The notes below the pieces were generated by a model. The model was not told where the DNA came from. It did no database searches and saw only the letters and a program-made list of their open reading frames with translations. DNA of 37,600 nt from Isochrysis galbana (taxonomy: Eukaryota > Haptophyta > Isochrysidales > Isochrysidaceae). Of this stretch, positions 19,217 to 29,600 are shown in pieces. The stretch is from NCBI GenBank assembly GCA_018136815.1, contig CM030942.1, forward strand, positions 3,817,938 to 3,855,537, read 5' to 3'. Made by a program: the position numbers and the translations under genes. Positions within the stretch are counted from its first letter, which is position 1. Each line of letters begins with the position of its first letter.

Positions 19217-19357
19217 GTAGTTCGCGATAGAGCTGCCGAATGCGCCGTTCGTCGCCGTACCCTATCACCACCGAGCGATGGGCATGAGGTCACGCGACGA
19301 GCGCTCGCCGGCGATAGAGCTCGCACGAGCAAGCTGTAAGCGCTGAGCGTCAGCAGT

Positions 19358-21255
19358 CTAGATGATGACGGGCTCGTCGCGGTTGGTCTTGGGGCGGCGC
19401 TGCTTGGGATGCTTGACAACGTTCACGAAGCCGTTGGGCGACCACATCTGGCCCGGCGAGTCCTCCATGATGAGTTTGAAGGGCAGCGAATCCTGGGGGA
19501 TGGTCTTCTTGGCGGCCTGGCGCTTGGCCTCGTGCTTCTCGCCAGCCTTGGTGAGCACGGCCTTCATCGCGTCATCGCCCCACAAGCCCGCGTTCTTCGA
19601 GCAGTCCAGCCGCATGAGCTTGGTGTTGGTCTCCAGCATGCTGGCGAGTGCCTGGACGCCCTCCTTCATCATGCCGTTGTCTCCCAGATTGATATTTGTG
19701 AGGTTGGTATTGGTCTTGAGCGCGTCAGCGATGGCGCCAACGCCTGCATGATATGGCCGGCGTGGCACATTGTTGGAAACAAGGGGCCCTGGTCTGGTGA
19801 TGACATGCAAATATATGGAGCTGCCGCCGATAGGCGCAATGCTAAAAGTGCGTGAGCTTCGCGCACCCTCTGGTCCGAGGTGGTTGTAGTGCAGCTTGAG
19901 GTTCATCAGCGGGATGTTCGCCTTCAGCGCCGCGGCAATGGCCTTGCCACCCGGTACGCCGATCTGCGCCTGCTGCAGGTCGAGGGACTTGAGCACTGTG
20001 TTGGTGGCGAGCGCCTTGCCGATGAGCACGCCGGCGTCTTCAAACAGCTCATTCACGAATAGGCTGCGCGGGCCGCAACAAGCAGCAAAGGTCAGAAGTG
20101 AAAGATGCGAGCCGAGAGGGCTCTCTGCAGCCCGTGTGCTGAGACCTGCCTTCTCCCTCGCTCTCCCTCCCTACCATTTGGGCCGCGGCCGGATTTCCCG
20201 CCAAGGGCGTGTCTTTTTTTGTCGCGGGCGATTATGTAACGCGATGTCGTGCACCCGGTCGTGCACCCTCCTCCCTCCGCTCCTTGCCTCTCCAGAACGT
20301 TGCTCAGTCCTCGCAGTTGTGGACGACAGCATGGCCGACCGCTCGTCCTCCCCTCTTGGGCTGCCGTGCTCACAGCGATGCCACCCCGGTTGCATGTGAG
20401 ATGGTGTCCCCTCGCACCCCCGCAGACGCCGACCCTCCGGTCGGCAACACATCCGCTTCGGCGGGATGGAGGCATTCGTTTTGAAGGTGAGGTGTGTTGG
20501 GGCCACTGTGTCGTCCTCCCCTCGCTGTTGTACCCTCTGCCCTTGCTGCTCAATGTGGTCCATGGGAAAGCCGTGGTTGGTGCCGTTGTGGGCGATGCCG
20601 ACCCGCCGGCTCTCACGACGCGCCTGCTCTCCCGTTCCCGACGGACAGTCGCACCATAGCGCATGCCAGCTCTAGTCAAGGACAGGTGTACTGGCACCAC
20701 CAGGTACATCCTTGCTCCCTCCATCTCCGCCCTCCCCTCGCACTCTCTTGCTATTCGCAGTGGGTGGTGCCATGGTGGGCGACCCCGTCCAATCGCCCGC
20801 CCTCTCCGCAGCAGCTAGCTCGTGATGCACGCCTCTTGGTTTGAGGTGACGAGCACGAGATCGCACCCTCCCCTCCACACTCCCTTCCCTTTCATCCCTT
20901 CCCCCCTTCCCCTTCCCTCCCCAGGTGCTCGCTCGAGTGTGATGCACTTAGATCGAATACGCGGGGGCGCGAATACCCAATGCCAGCCCCCCTCCCCCTC
21001 CCCTCCCCTTCCCACGCCCAACCAGTCTTACTCGAGCGTGATGCACGTCTTATTGTTGGAGATCACGTAGGCGAGCGCAGCTCCGTCTTCGGGGCCGAGG
21101 ACCTTCCACCCCCAGTCGAGCTGCTTGGCGGAGAGTGCGTCGGCCTCGGCGGTCTGCACCTTTGCGAAGAAGCGCGCCAGGTCCTCCTTCGACCCGGGCA
21201 CGTAAGTCTTCTCGTCGTCCTCCATCGCGCCGGGAGTCTTGATCTCCTCCGCCAT
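19358..21255 (-). CDS. Leucine-rich repeat protein (ribonuclease-inhibitor type), three exons, 268 residues
   Basis: Exons on the minus strand: 21255-21032, 20063-19867, 19743-19358 (stop TAG). Introns are 968 and 123 nt with GTAAGA and GTGCGC donors, and phases match exactly. Residues 1-60 begin MAEEIKTPGAMEDDEKTYVP and lead into the first LRR. About five LRR units follow, with consensus cores TCITLDLFVNEL, KSLDLQQAQIG, MNLKLHYNHLGPEG, TNINLGDNGM and MRLDCSKNAGL, spaced 27-30 residues with IADALKTN-type helices. The C-terminal ~60 residues are basic (KRQAAKKTI, KHPKQRRPK). The exon 1-2 join restores an LRR core across the splice (CITLD-LFVNEL), strong support for the model. No signal peptide, so probably cytosolic; binding partner unknown. 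LRR proteins of this type are common in protists and function cannot be inferred. Confidence 0.82.
20818..21045 (-). repeat. Degenerate tandem copies of the exon-1 3' end within intron 1 of the LRR gene
   Basis: The exon-1 end (ACGTGCATCACGCTCGAGTA, about 21030-21049) has two imperfect copies deeper in the intron: AGTGCATCACACTCGAGCGA near 20934-20953 and GCGTGCATCACGAGCTAG near 20823-20842. The period is about 100-110 bp and each is followed or separated by a GGGGAGGGG-rich stretch. Confidence 0.5.
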
Positions 21256-21420
21256 GGCTCCCCCCCTTGTCTCTCTCTCTCTCCCCCACGCGCTGGGTGT
21301 GGCTGGCGGCGCTCGCTCGAGGGCGTGAGGTGTGGGGGGGTCGAGAAGAGAAAAGAGTGCGCGTGTGGTGAGATGAATGTGGGGTGGGGTGGGTGGGTGG
21401 CGCAAGTGCGCGGGAGGAAG

Positions 21421-21720
21421 AAGGGGAGGGGGGGGGGGGGCGGCGGCGGCGGGGGGGAGGAGGAGTTTGGGGAGGGCGGGGGGGGGGAAGGGGGGGAGGG
21501 GGGGGAAGGGGGGAAGGGGGGCCACCCGCGAGATCGGCCGAGCGCGGCGGGGGGCCGCCCCCCCCCCCCCCCCACCGCCACGCGGGCGGCAAGGGGAAGG
21601 CCCCCCTCCCCCCCCGCGCCGCTCCCCCCCCCCCGGCCCCCCCCCCGCCCCGCCCCCCCCCCCGGGAGCGAGCTCCCCCCCACGAGGGTGGGGGGGGGGA
21701 CCTCGCACAAGTTCTTTTTT
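21421..21720. repeat. G-rich block followed by C-rich block upstream of the LRR gene
   Basis: 21421-21525 is nearly all G, and 21556-21675 nearly all C with interruptions, so the two could pair into a large hairpin, or each form quadruplex/i-motif structures. A CCCCCCC-CACGAG-GGTGGGGGG type hairpin closes it near 21674-21700. Its position, 170-460 bp upstream of the LRR ATG, is in the probable promoter. ORFs of 130-300 codons through it are G/A/P/R low complexity and not believed. Confidence 0.7.
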
Positions 21721-21981
21721 CAGCAGTGGGGCTGCCGCCACGCACAGGAACACTACGAACGACCCACACAACCAGCAGCACACCTGTCTGAGTGGAGTTC
21801 TTCAATTGTCTGTTGCAGACGTGTCAGCTCTACTGCCGGGGCGGCAACGTCGTCGTTTATCCCGTCGCTAGAGTGCGCCAGCCGATCGATGTGACCTCTT
21901 GTCTACACAACGTTGCTATCTGTCACTGGTAGGGCGGTCAAACAGGGGCTTTTTAATTTTTAACTTTTAACCCTACTTGGG

Positions 21982-22178
21982 AGATACAACGATACAGCAT
22001 ACAGCATACTGTATCTGGAGAACGGGCCGGATACAGCCGTATCTACCGTATCTGGGGCGCCAACTGGCGTCCGTGCCCCTATTCCGTATCTACCGTATCT
22101 AGCTAGAAGAAAGCCGAGATACAGCCGTATCCACCGTATCTCGGGGAGTCGTGGGCCGTATCGCCGTATCCGTATCTA
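21982..22178 (+). repeat. Subterminal cluster of GATAC/GTATC motifs
   Basis: At least eight CCGTATC(T/C) words plus several inverted GATAC words are packed in under 200 bp, some as GATACAGCCGTATC palindromes. It starts 50 bp inside the left end of the Harbinger-type element, the usual place for transposase-binding sites. No equal cluster is seen at the right end. Confidence 0.7.
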
Positions 22179-22619
22179 GGCCGGTCACTCACGCTTTTTA
22201 ACCACTATTTTCCACCCCTCCTGGGTGTCCAAGGATTCCCTAGGGACCCCCCTTACCTGCCCCCCCCAGACCCCCTCCCCCCCCCGCGAACCCCCTCTAC
22301 CCCACGAAAATCCATGGCGTCGGTGTGTCGCAGTCGCGAATCGACACTCGTTAGGCTTCGCTCTTCTCTTCGTCGTTCGGCATTTATTTATCGTTATAAT
22401 TCTCTCGCTCTCGTTCTCGGTCAAAAGCTTCGCTTGGACGCATAAGATCTTGGGTTGTGGAGCGCCCTCTCTCTTTCCCTCGAAGAGAAGGGAATTTCCC
22501 CACCTTTCTTCCGCTCCTAGGCGCCTCGCAAATAGGTTTAATTCGCTATCTTCTGTGGAATCAAGCGCGCGCTTGATCGTGGGGCAAGTCTCAGCGGGGC
22601 TAGGGCATGTTCCGCGTAT

Positions 22620-22720
22620 CTTCGGAAGTCCCCCCCGAGTTTGAGTTTGTCCATGGCTAGATGGTAGAAGCCCCAATTTACTCTATCGAAGGCCTTCTCC
22701 CAATCCAGGGCTAGCATGAG
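22620..22720 (-). pseudogene. LINE reverse transcriptase fragment
   Basis: The minus strand encodes LALDWEKAFDRVNWGFYHLA followed by MDKLKLGGDFRRY. This is the first catalytic Asp block of non-LTR retrotransposon reverse transcriptases (typically ALDxEKAFDRVxWxFL...LxxxGF). Similarity stops on both sides, so only about 33 residues remain. An A-rich-coded region continues to about 22185 with no further RT motif (no FADD box). Confidence 0.75.
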
Positions 22721-22934
22721 AGAGAACGAGAGAGACAGCACCGGGCATACGTACGAATGGCAATGGGGGAAAGGAAGGTGAGGCAGTGGGAAGCGGAGGC
22801 TTGGTGAGGCTGAGCTGAGGCGAGAGGCAAAGGAATGGCGAGGGAAGGCAGGCTGACCGCGCTCGTCACCACAAAGGCGAGCCATGCTCATCCCATGGGT
22901 CAGAGCGGGTTGATGAGTGAGACGGGCGTGTGCA

Positions 22935-23258
22935 CCATGCGCATAAATAAAATTGTTAATGCTATATCCTAGCCAACCCCACTAGCTAATTGGACACAAC
23001 TTTTCAGCCCCGGACTCCCGCCATGCCTGACGAGCCAGGTGTCCGCGTGGTACTGGGGGGAGAGGGCATTGCCTCCCCCCTCGGTATTTGTCCTTCCCCC
23101 AGTGCATGCACCGGCCCTGCGCACCCCAGCGCGTCCTCTCCTCGAGGCCACGCTGGGGGAAAACCCCTTTCGGGTAAAACAACGCAGGGGGGGGGGGGGG
23201 CACTCGTGAGTTTAGGGGTCCAGAGCACTAATCTCCCTCGCCCGAGCGAGTCTCGCCA
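22935..23258 (-). repeat. Dispersed repeat family R1, copy C, 5'-truncated
   Basis: GCTATATCCTAGCCAACC, AGCTAATTGGACACAAC, CCCCTTTCGGGTAAAAC, a G-run of about 14 and CACTCGTGAG follow the order of copies A and B. The match ends near 23258 before the GCCGCGG palindrome present in A and B, a 5' truncation as expected of a retrotransposed copy. It is inserted inside the Harbinger-type element. Confidence 0.65.
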
Positions 23259-23762
23259 TAGATGCTCCATTAGGCTGATATTAATTAGGTCCTGATATCA
23301 TGATATTAGGTCCTCTAGACCTGATGACCTGATGGCTTGATATAAGGTCATGACGAGGTCAGGCGACTATAAATATATTTGTGACAATTGACAATTGAAT
23401 TCTCTTGTAGTAGTAGTCGTACACTTGACGCGAAAAACAGCGGGGGCTCGCTCTCGTATGCCCGCCTACTGCCCGTCCTACGACGACTCTACAGACATCC
23501 AGTTAGAATCTAGAGCATGCCGAGAAGCTTGCGCTTGCAAGGCTCCGGCCCGTTAAACAGTACGTGTGGTGCAGATTGAAGGGCGCGAAAGGCGCACAGG
23601 GGCGGGCAGAGGAAGGAGGGAGCTAGGGCAGGGGGGTTGGGGTTCTTCCGTGAAGGCCCCCAAACGTCCCACTCTGGCAACTCATTTTCACGCTTGTGTT
23701 GAAACCGAACAAGTGAAGAAGCAGTAGCTTGTAAACATAAGTGACATGACAAGCATTATATG
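23259..23762. other. No gene seen; interior of the Harbinger-type element
   Basis: A/T-rich palindromic words (GATATTAATTAGG, CCTGATATCATGATATTAGG) at 23275-23350, then sequence with no supported ORF up to the transposase stop. Confidence 0.3.
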
Positions 23763-25000
23763 TTATGGATACGGCCCACCAGCCATGTACACTTCCAACG
23801 GAGGAGGCGCCAAGCCAAATCTACTACTGATTATACTACCATAGAGACAGGTGTGCATGTTTGTGAGCACGCATGCCACTTGCAAGTACTTTCCGACATC
23901 CCGTCGAAGGGTTTGCTGCGCCTTTGACACGTCAACCCATGGCCACAAACCGGCAATCTTACCGAAGCCCCATTCGACGCTGACCCGATAGGGTGCCATC
24001 ACCCTATTGAATTGTGCTTGCCACGGAAGTAAGACACCCCTGTACATGCGGTATAAGTATGCGGACTGAGGGTAGGCAGAATCACCAAAGAGGCAAAACG
24101 TCTTAGCAGCGGCAGCGCAAGTGACTTGCATGACTTGCAACAGGCCAGACACACGGCACACAAATGAATCATGGCGCGAACCGTGCACCGGGCCAAAAGG
24201 CCACGGCTGAATCCCGTTGGGGAAGCAAATGCCCTGAATCTTGACACCATGTGTGCGCTTGTGGCCTGAGTAATAGAATCTTTGCCCTCGAACCGGCCTC
24301 GCCGTCTGCCAGAGCTTGCCGTCCACAAATCCAATTAGGTTGCCCACTCCCGTGCCGGCCTCCTCAAAGACCTTCGCAAAGCGCGGGAACAATGGGGCAA
24401 AAGAAGACAAGCTTCGTGAATCTATGAGGTGTGGGAAGTGGTCATGTATGTACTCCACTACAGTCTGGTGAATCTCACATATTGCGGCCTCACTCCGACC
24501 ACACCCCCACATAAGCCTAGTGACGCTACCTGCGGTGCCAAGGAAGGAGAAGAAGGGCGTGGGAGTGTGAAGGATCAAGGGTGTCACATGTGCCGCGAAG
24601 GGCGCTCACCTGCCGTCTTGAAACGCCGGAGCGTGAGCAGCACTGCCTCCTCGGCGCTTGCCACATGCCTGCTTGGCGTCGAGAAGCCTGCGGGCAGATC
24701 GAGCGCAGCTATGAAGCGTGGCAAGTCCTCGAGGCGAACACCGAAGCGTGCGTAGACGTCGCGCACCACAATCCCATTGCCGCCACCTGCCTCCGCTGTC
24801 TCGCGCTCCAGACGCGCCAGCGACAGGCGCTCTGGCCCAATGCGCGAGCGTGTCGAGCGAAGAAGCGGCTCCGCCGCGAATGCAAGCATCGCCACCTCAT
24901 TGAGGCGGCTGTGCCGCTGCGCCTCACTGTACCGGCCCTGGCGCCGCAGCGACGCCTGCCGCAGGCGCCTCCTCATCCCCAGCAACATCGCCGCTGAGAG
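23763..25000 (-). CDS. PIF/Harbinger-type DDE transposase, two exons, 5' end in a sequence gap
   Basis: Exon 24529-23763 (stop TAA) joins exon 25000-24610 across an 80-nt GTGAGC...CAG intron with matching phase (RRFKTA-G-SVTRLM). The upstream exon gives a helical DNA-binding part (LARLERETAEAGGG, FGVRLEDLPRFIAALDLPAG, SAEEAVLLTLRRF). The downstream exon carries the DDE_Tnp_4 core: GFVDGKLWQTARP (first Asp), FYYSGHKRTHGVKIQGICFP, GPVHGSRHDSF, CLFGDSAYPQSAYL (second Asp) and RVSVEWGFGKIAGLWPW (Glu), so all three catalytic acids are present. It cuts and pastes the surrounding element by binding its terminal repeats. The N-terminus runs into the N gap at 25001-25100; the frame resumes beyond the gap, but I cannot tell whether 25101-25333 is coding. 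Confidence 0.85.
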
Positions 25001-25100
25001 NNNNNNNNNNNNNNNNNNNNNNNNNNNNNNNNNNNNNNNNNNNNNNNNNNNNNNNNNNNNNNNNNNNNNNNNNNNNNNNNNNNNNNNNNNNNNNNNNNNN
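25001..25100. other. Assembly gap (100 N)
   Basis: A run of exactly 100 N, a standard placeholder, so the true distance is unknown. It cuts the 5' part of the transposase gene. Confidence 0.95.
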
Positions 25101-25512
25101 CCCATCATGCGCAGCACCGTCATTTTGACGCTTCGCGGCCTGCCGCGCACTGCATACGCGCGAGGGGCTGGCAGTAGATGCCAGCAGGGGCGAGGTGGAG
25201 GGCGTAGGCGACGCGGTGCGCCCGCGCAGGGTTTTGTACTGCTTGCCCGGGGGTAACCGTGCCCGGGGAACGCAGGCGCGCGTCGCACAGCGCGACCTGT
25301 GGTGCACTTTTGTGGTCGACGTCGATTTCGCACGAGCGCGAAAACGTTTTGGGGTCTGTGTGTTGAATGGCGTCGAAAATGTGCATATTTCTCATTAGAT
25401 TCTGCCTAATATACCCATTTCCAGTAGCATATCCTAAGATCTCGCGATAAAACCTCAATCTTGACTTAGTGAATTTTCACCCTTAGAAGTTAAAAGCCCT
25501 GTTTGACCGCCC
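25101..25512. other. Right part of the Harbinger-type element, no sure gene
   Basis: The transposase frame may continue through 25101-25333 (minus) but has no recognisable domain there. The last 130 bp are A/T-rich up to the right terminal repeat. Confidence 0.4.
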
Positions 25513-25591
25513 TATCTCTATTGGTATTTGTGTCTATATCTACATCTAGTATCTATGCCCTATCCCTATCTCCTATCTCTCGTGTGCCGCG

Positions 25592-26101
25592 CCTAGTTGG
25601 GCTGTCAGTCCGTAAGCTTACGGTGGTTTTGAGCTTACACTTACATCAGTACTTACATTAGTACTAATATCAGCTTACACTTACACCCCTATTGTAACTT
25701 CTAGTATCGCTATTATTATACTTATACTTACGGGGGGTGTTCAGCGTGCAGCGCGTGGCGCGCGCGCAAAGGGGAGGGCAGCGCAAACAAACAAACAAAC
25801 AGAGACAGAGAGCACGAGTTGGCAGGTGCATGTGAAGAGGCCAAGAGGCCAAGAGGCCAAGGTGGTGGGGGGTGGGCAGCGAGCAGGAGAGATAGGCGGG
25901 GGGAGGGAGCGGGCTGGCGCGCCTCTGCGCCTCTGCGCTTGTTCGCGGGGGCTCGTTATTTCCCGCTCCGGAGTTTTGTTTTCAGTTTTATTTTTCAACT
26001 GGCAGCCTAGCTAGGAACTAGAACTAACATCAGTATATCAGCTCCTGGGGAGCTAATACTAATGCATTAGTACTAATATCAGTACTTACAGCCCAACTAG
26101 G
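25592..26101. mobile_element. 510-bp MITE with 14-bp terminal inverted repeats and 8-bp target duplication
   Basis: Left end CCTAGTTGGGCTGTCAGT, right end (minus strand) CCTAGTTGGGCTGTAAGT. The flanks GTGCCGCG at 25584-25591 and 26102-26109 are identical, an 8-bp duplication as made by hAT-type transposases. Subterminal regions on both sides carry ACTAATATCAG/AGTACTTAC words. The middle is GC-rich with CAAA repeats and no credible ORF. A related AGCTTACACTGATATCAGTA fragment lies at about 32551. Confidence 0.8.
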
Positions 26102-26109
26102 GTGCCGCG

Positions 26110-26691
26110 CGCGCCCGCAGCGCCCGCGCGGGCGCTGCGCTGGCTGCTGGCGAGCTGCTGCAAACACGGCGGCCAAATTGGAGGGGGTTTGAAACACGGC
26201 AAAACACGGCTGTGTTTGGGTTTTTTAGAAACACGGCAAACACGTGTTTCCCAGCTAGGGCGGCCTCGCGCGCCCCTTTCCCCCTCCTTTGTTTTACGAG
26301 TAGTGAGTGAGCGCGGCCCCCTTCTCGCGCCTTCCTCCGCCCGCGGCGAGCGGTTGGGGAGGGGAGGGGGGCCCCTCTCCATTGGGGGGGGGGGGGGAGG
26401 CGCGCGGGGCGGGCGGCGGGGGGACCCGCGCGCGCGCCGCCCCCCCCGCGCCCGCCCGCCCGTCGGTCCCACCACCGCTCTCGCCGCGTCCGCGCCACGC
26501 CGCGCGCGTCTCCCCCCCCCCCCCCGCCCTCGCCCCGCCCCACCCCCGCCCCCTCTCCTTTTCTTTGGAGAGTCTCGAGAGCCGCAGAGAGGACATCATC
26601 TTCGGGGAATATTTCGCCATCTGTTCCATCTCTCTCTCCGTTGTCCTCTCTCTCTCTCTCTCTTCCTCTCCCTCCCTCTCCCTCCCTCCCA
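26110..26691. other. GC-rich upstream region of the NLR-like gene
   Basis: Contains a CGCCCGCGCGGGCG palindrome near 26121-26134, ACACGGC words repeated five times at 26163-26243, G-run and C-run blocks at 26385-26525, then a CT tract to 26690. The long ORFs through it are low-complexity. The CT tract ends directly at the proposed NLR start. Confidence 0.4.
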
Positions 26692-29600
26692 ATGCCCTTG
26701 CCCCCTCCCCCTCAGCGCGTCCTCCGCCTGCCCGACGGCAGCGCCCTCGCGCTTCCCTCCCGCCTCCCTCCCGCCTCTCCCTCCTCCCCTTGTGTTCTCC
26801 CCTTCCTCCACTCCCCTTCTCGAGGGAGGGCCACCCTCCGGCCCTTCCTCAGGAGGAGGGGAGGGGGGCACTGTGCCTCCAAGAAGGGGCCAGAGAGAGA
26901 GCTGGTAGATCAAGACCAGGCGAGCAGCAAGCAGACCGACCAAGCCGCAACCATCGACCTCGGGCCGCCTGAGCGCACTCCGCCCGCCCCCATCGCCGCC
27001 GACCGCCAGAGCGCCACCGCCGAGGGATCGAGTGGGCTCAACGCGCTGCTCACAGCTGCCGCCGGCAGAGAGGAGCTGTCGGCTTCGGATCGGGCGGGCC
27101 ATACAGCGACCCCGAGGCACGAAGCGGCTGCCCGCACCGCCACGGGAGCCTCTGTTCGGAGCGACACACCAGCTTTGCAGGACTCCGCAGCCACGGCTCC
27201 CGCGATCAAGGGTGATGGCATTCAACCGCAGAACGACTCGATCCTGCGCGTCTTGTCCCGCTTCGACGAGGAGCTGCTTGAGGTTCTCGAGGCTGGCACC
27301 ATCCGCATTCTGTCGAGCGAGTGGCTCGCACGGCAGCCGAACGGTCGCCTGATCGAGAGGATGCAAGACCTGGTGGCTCGTGAGCGCCACGGCGAGCGGC
27401 CCTTCCTTGAACCCAAGGCGGCGGCTGATCTCGTGCTACAGCGCAGGCGAGCTCTCGGTGTGCTGTCCTATCCTTGGCTCTCGGCAGACCACCCAGATCC
27501 CACGGGGGACCGGATGCGTGCGGTCAAGCAGGCGCTCGAACGCCACTCTCATATCACTGGGCTCTTCTGGGACTATGCCTCGCTTCCACAGAAGCCGAGA
27601 TCTAACGATGAGGAAAAGGTGTTCAGCGTTGGGCTCAGCAAGATGAGCGACCTGTATGCCTCGGCGGTTGGCACGACGGTGCTTAAGAGCACCTTCATCC
27701 CCGAGTGCCCGTCCGAGTTGCAAGGCGTCTTTCGCCTCGAGGGCGCTCGTGGTCAGGAGGCTGAAGTTCGCTCAACCGTGCAGGGCTGCATCCCGCCTTA
27801 CACGGTGATGCGGTTCAAGGATATGAACAACGGTATAGTGCACGTTCTTCTCGACACTCCGCCATCGCAAGCTGGCGCAGAGACCTTGGCTCAGTCGCTT
27901 ATGGGCAAGGTGTGCGATCGCGCCTTCCCCGCCTACAACGCGCGCCTGTACGACGATCGCGGCTGGTGCTTCTTTGAGAGCGTGGTGAGCTCCGAGCTCC
28001 TCGGCCGGCTCAACCCCAAGGTTCGGGCCGCAATTGCAAATCTTCCATCGAAGGTCATCGAGGTTGAAGCTGACGGCAGGACCAAGGCTGTCATTGATTG
28101 GCTCACCGGCGACTTTGCGGCTGAGATCGCGCGCAAGACGTTCACCGGCAAGGGCGACGCTGAGCGGGTCACCAAGTTGTACTTCGAGTACTTTGAGCGG
28201 ATTGCAAGGGGAGTGGCGAGCACGCTCCACATGTCTGTGGAAGAGGAGCACGGCGCACAGACTCCCTTCCCACCGCTGCCAGTACTGCCTGAGCTGCAAT
28301 CGCCATCGTTCCGCCTGAAGAGGGGGCAGTACGTTCTATGTCGCGATGCGCCCGCGAGCCAGCCGGCGGTGGGGACACCTGAGCCCCTGCCCCACCTCGT
28401 TCCGCGTTTGCAATGGGTGGCTGATGACGCAGAGGATGTTTGTCGCCTAGGCATCCACGGCGCCTCGACGGCTGTAGACATCAACCGACTGGACCACCGC
28501 GCCTTGCCATGGCTTCGACCGGCTCAGCATCACGGCCATACGCCTGTCTCGGAAAGCACCTTCAAGAGGCTGGTGGCCGCCTTGGACGCTACTGCCAAGG
28601 GAGGGAGGGAGGGAGGGAGGGAGGGAGTGAGAGGGAGAGAGGGAGGGAGAGAGAGAGGGAGAGAGGGAGAGCGAGAAGTTGCCGTGGACACAGACGATGG
28701 TCACTCCACTGAGGCGCACGCCATTGAGATACCGCCCGCTGTGGATGCGCCGAGGGACGAGCTCCAGGTTGTCAATGCCATCTGTGCGGCAGCCGTTGCT
28801 CTTGCCGAGCTGAACCGCCTTGCGGATCTGCTGAAGCACTCGGAAGAGCTAACGCCCGACGGCAGAGGTTCTCAGGAGCAAATGAATGCCGAGCGCCGAA
28901 TTCATAGGAAAATACTTGAGCCGGAGCGGCAAAATGTTATGGCTGACTTCACCGTGCGCATCCGCAACGCTAGAGATCGCACAATGGCGCTTGCCACACC
29001 GACGCTGGATTTGGGCACAGAGCAACCCACTGCATCGGATCTGGACGATGCCCGGGCAGCGATGGTCGAGGCCATGGCGAATGCTTTCCAAGTCCTAGGC
29101 AGAGCCGGACGCGAGGCCATAGCGGATGTGTTCCAAATCATAGGCGAAGCCGGACGCCGACAGTATGCGACTCAGCAACGCCTGCTGGTGCGAGTTGATG
29201 ACGAGTGGGCTGAAGCTGAGGTCATAGGGCACGATGCGTTGGAGCACCTCGTCCGAATGACAGATGAGTCGCAGAGGCGTGTGCTCCTCGACCCGTGGAA
29301 TCACGCGCCCCTCGAGCTGCCGCTTGCCACGTTTGACAAGCTGCGTGCTTGGTGGATGGATGTGCTGGCCGCTCAGCACTCCAGCATCGTCGACGTCATC
29401 TCTGGCCGGCGGCTCGATGTGCTAGATCAGTGTGTCTCGATCACCATCGATGGCATTGATGCCGGCTCCACCCAAGGGACGGGTGGCTTGCAGCAGTGGG
29501 TCCTCTGTGAGCACGCGCGCCTGTGCGACGCGACGCGTGATGCCGTAGATCCCGCGTGCCTCCTCATCACCGCCGGCCCCGCGGCGGGCAAGACGACGCT

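Larger units (their letters stand above)
21930..25514 (-). mobile_element. PIF/Harbinger-type DNA transposon, 3.58 kb, with nested insertions
   Basis: Left end TA (21930-21931) then GGGCGGTCAAACAGGGGCTT. Right end, read on the minus strand, TA (25514-25513) then GGGCGGTCAAACAGGGCTTT. The first 16 bases are identical and A/T-rich sequence with AACTT words follows both. A TA duplication fits ISL2EU-like members better than the usual 3-bp TWA of Harbingers, but ends reading TAGGG...CCCTA make this ambiguous. Inside lie the transposase (23763-25000 plus gap), a LINE RT scrap, R1 copy C and subterminal repeats. A third end occurs at 5861. Confidence 0.75.

Noticed and set aside
21028-21805. Three 215-251 codon minus-strand ORFs upstream of the LRR gene
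   Set aside because: They are translations of G/C homopolymers. Only the portion after the ATG at 21255 is coding.
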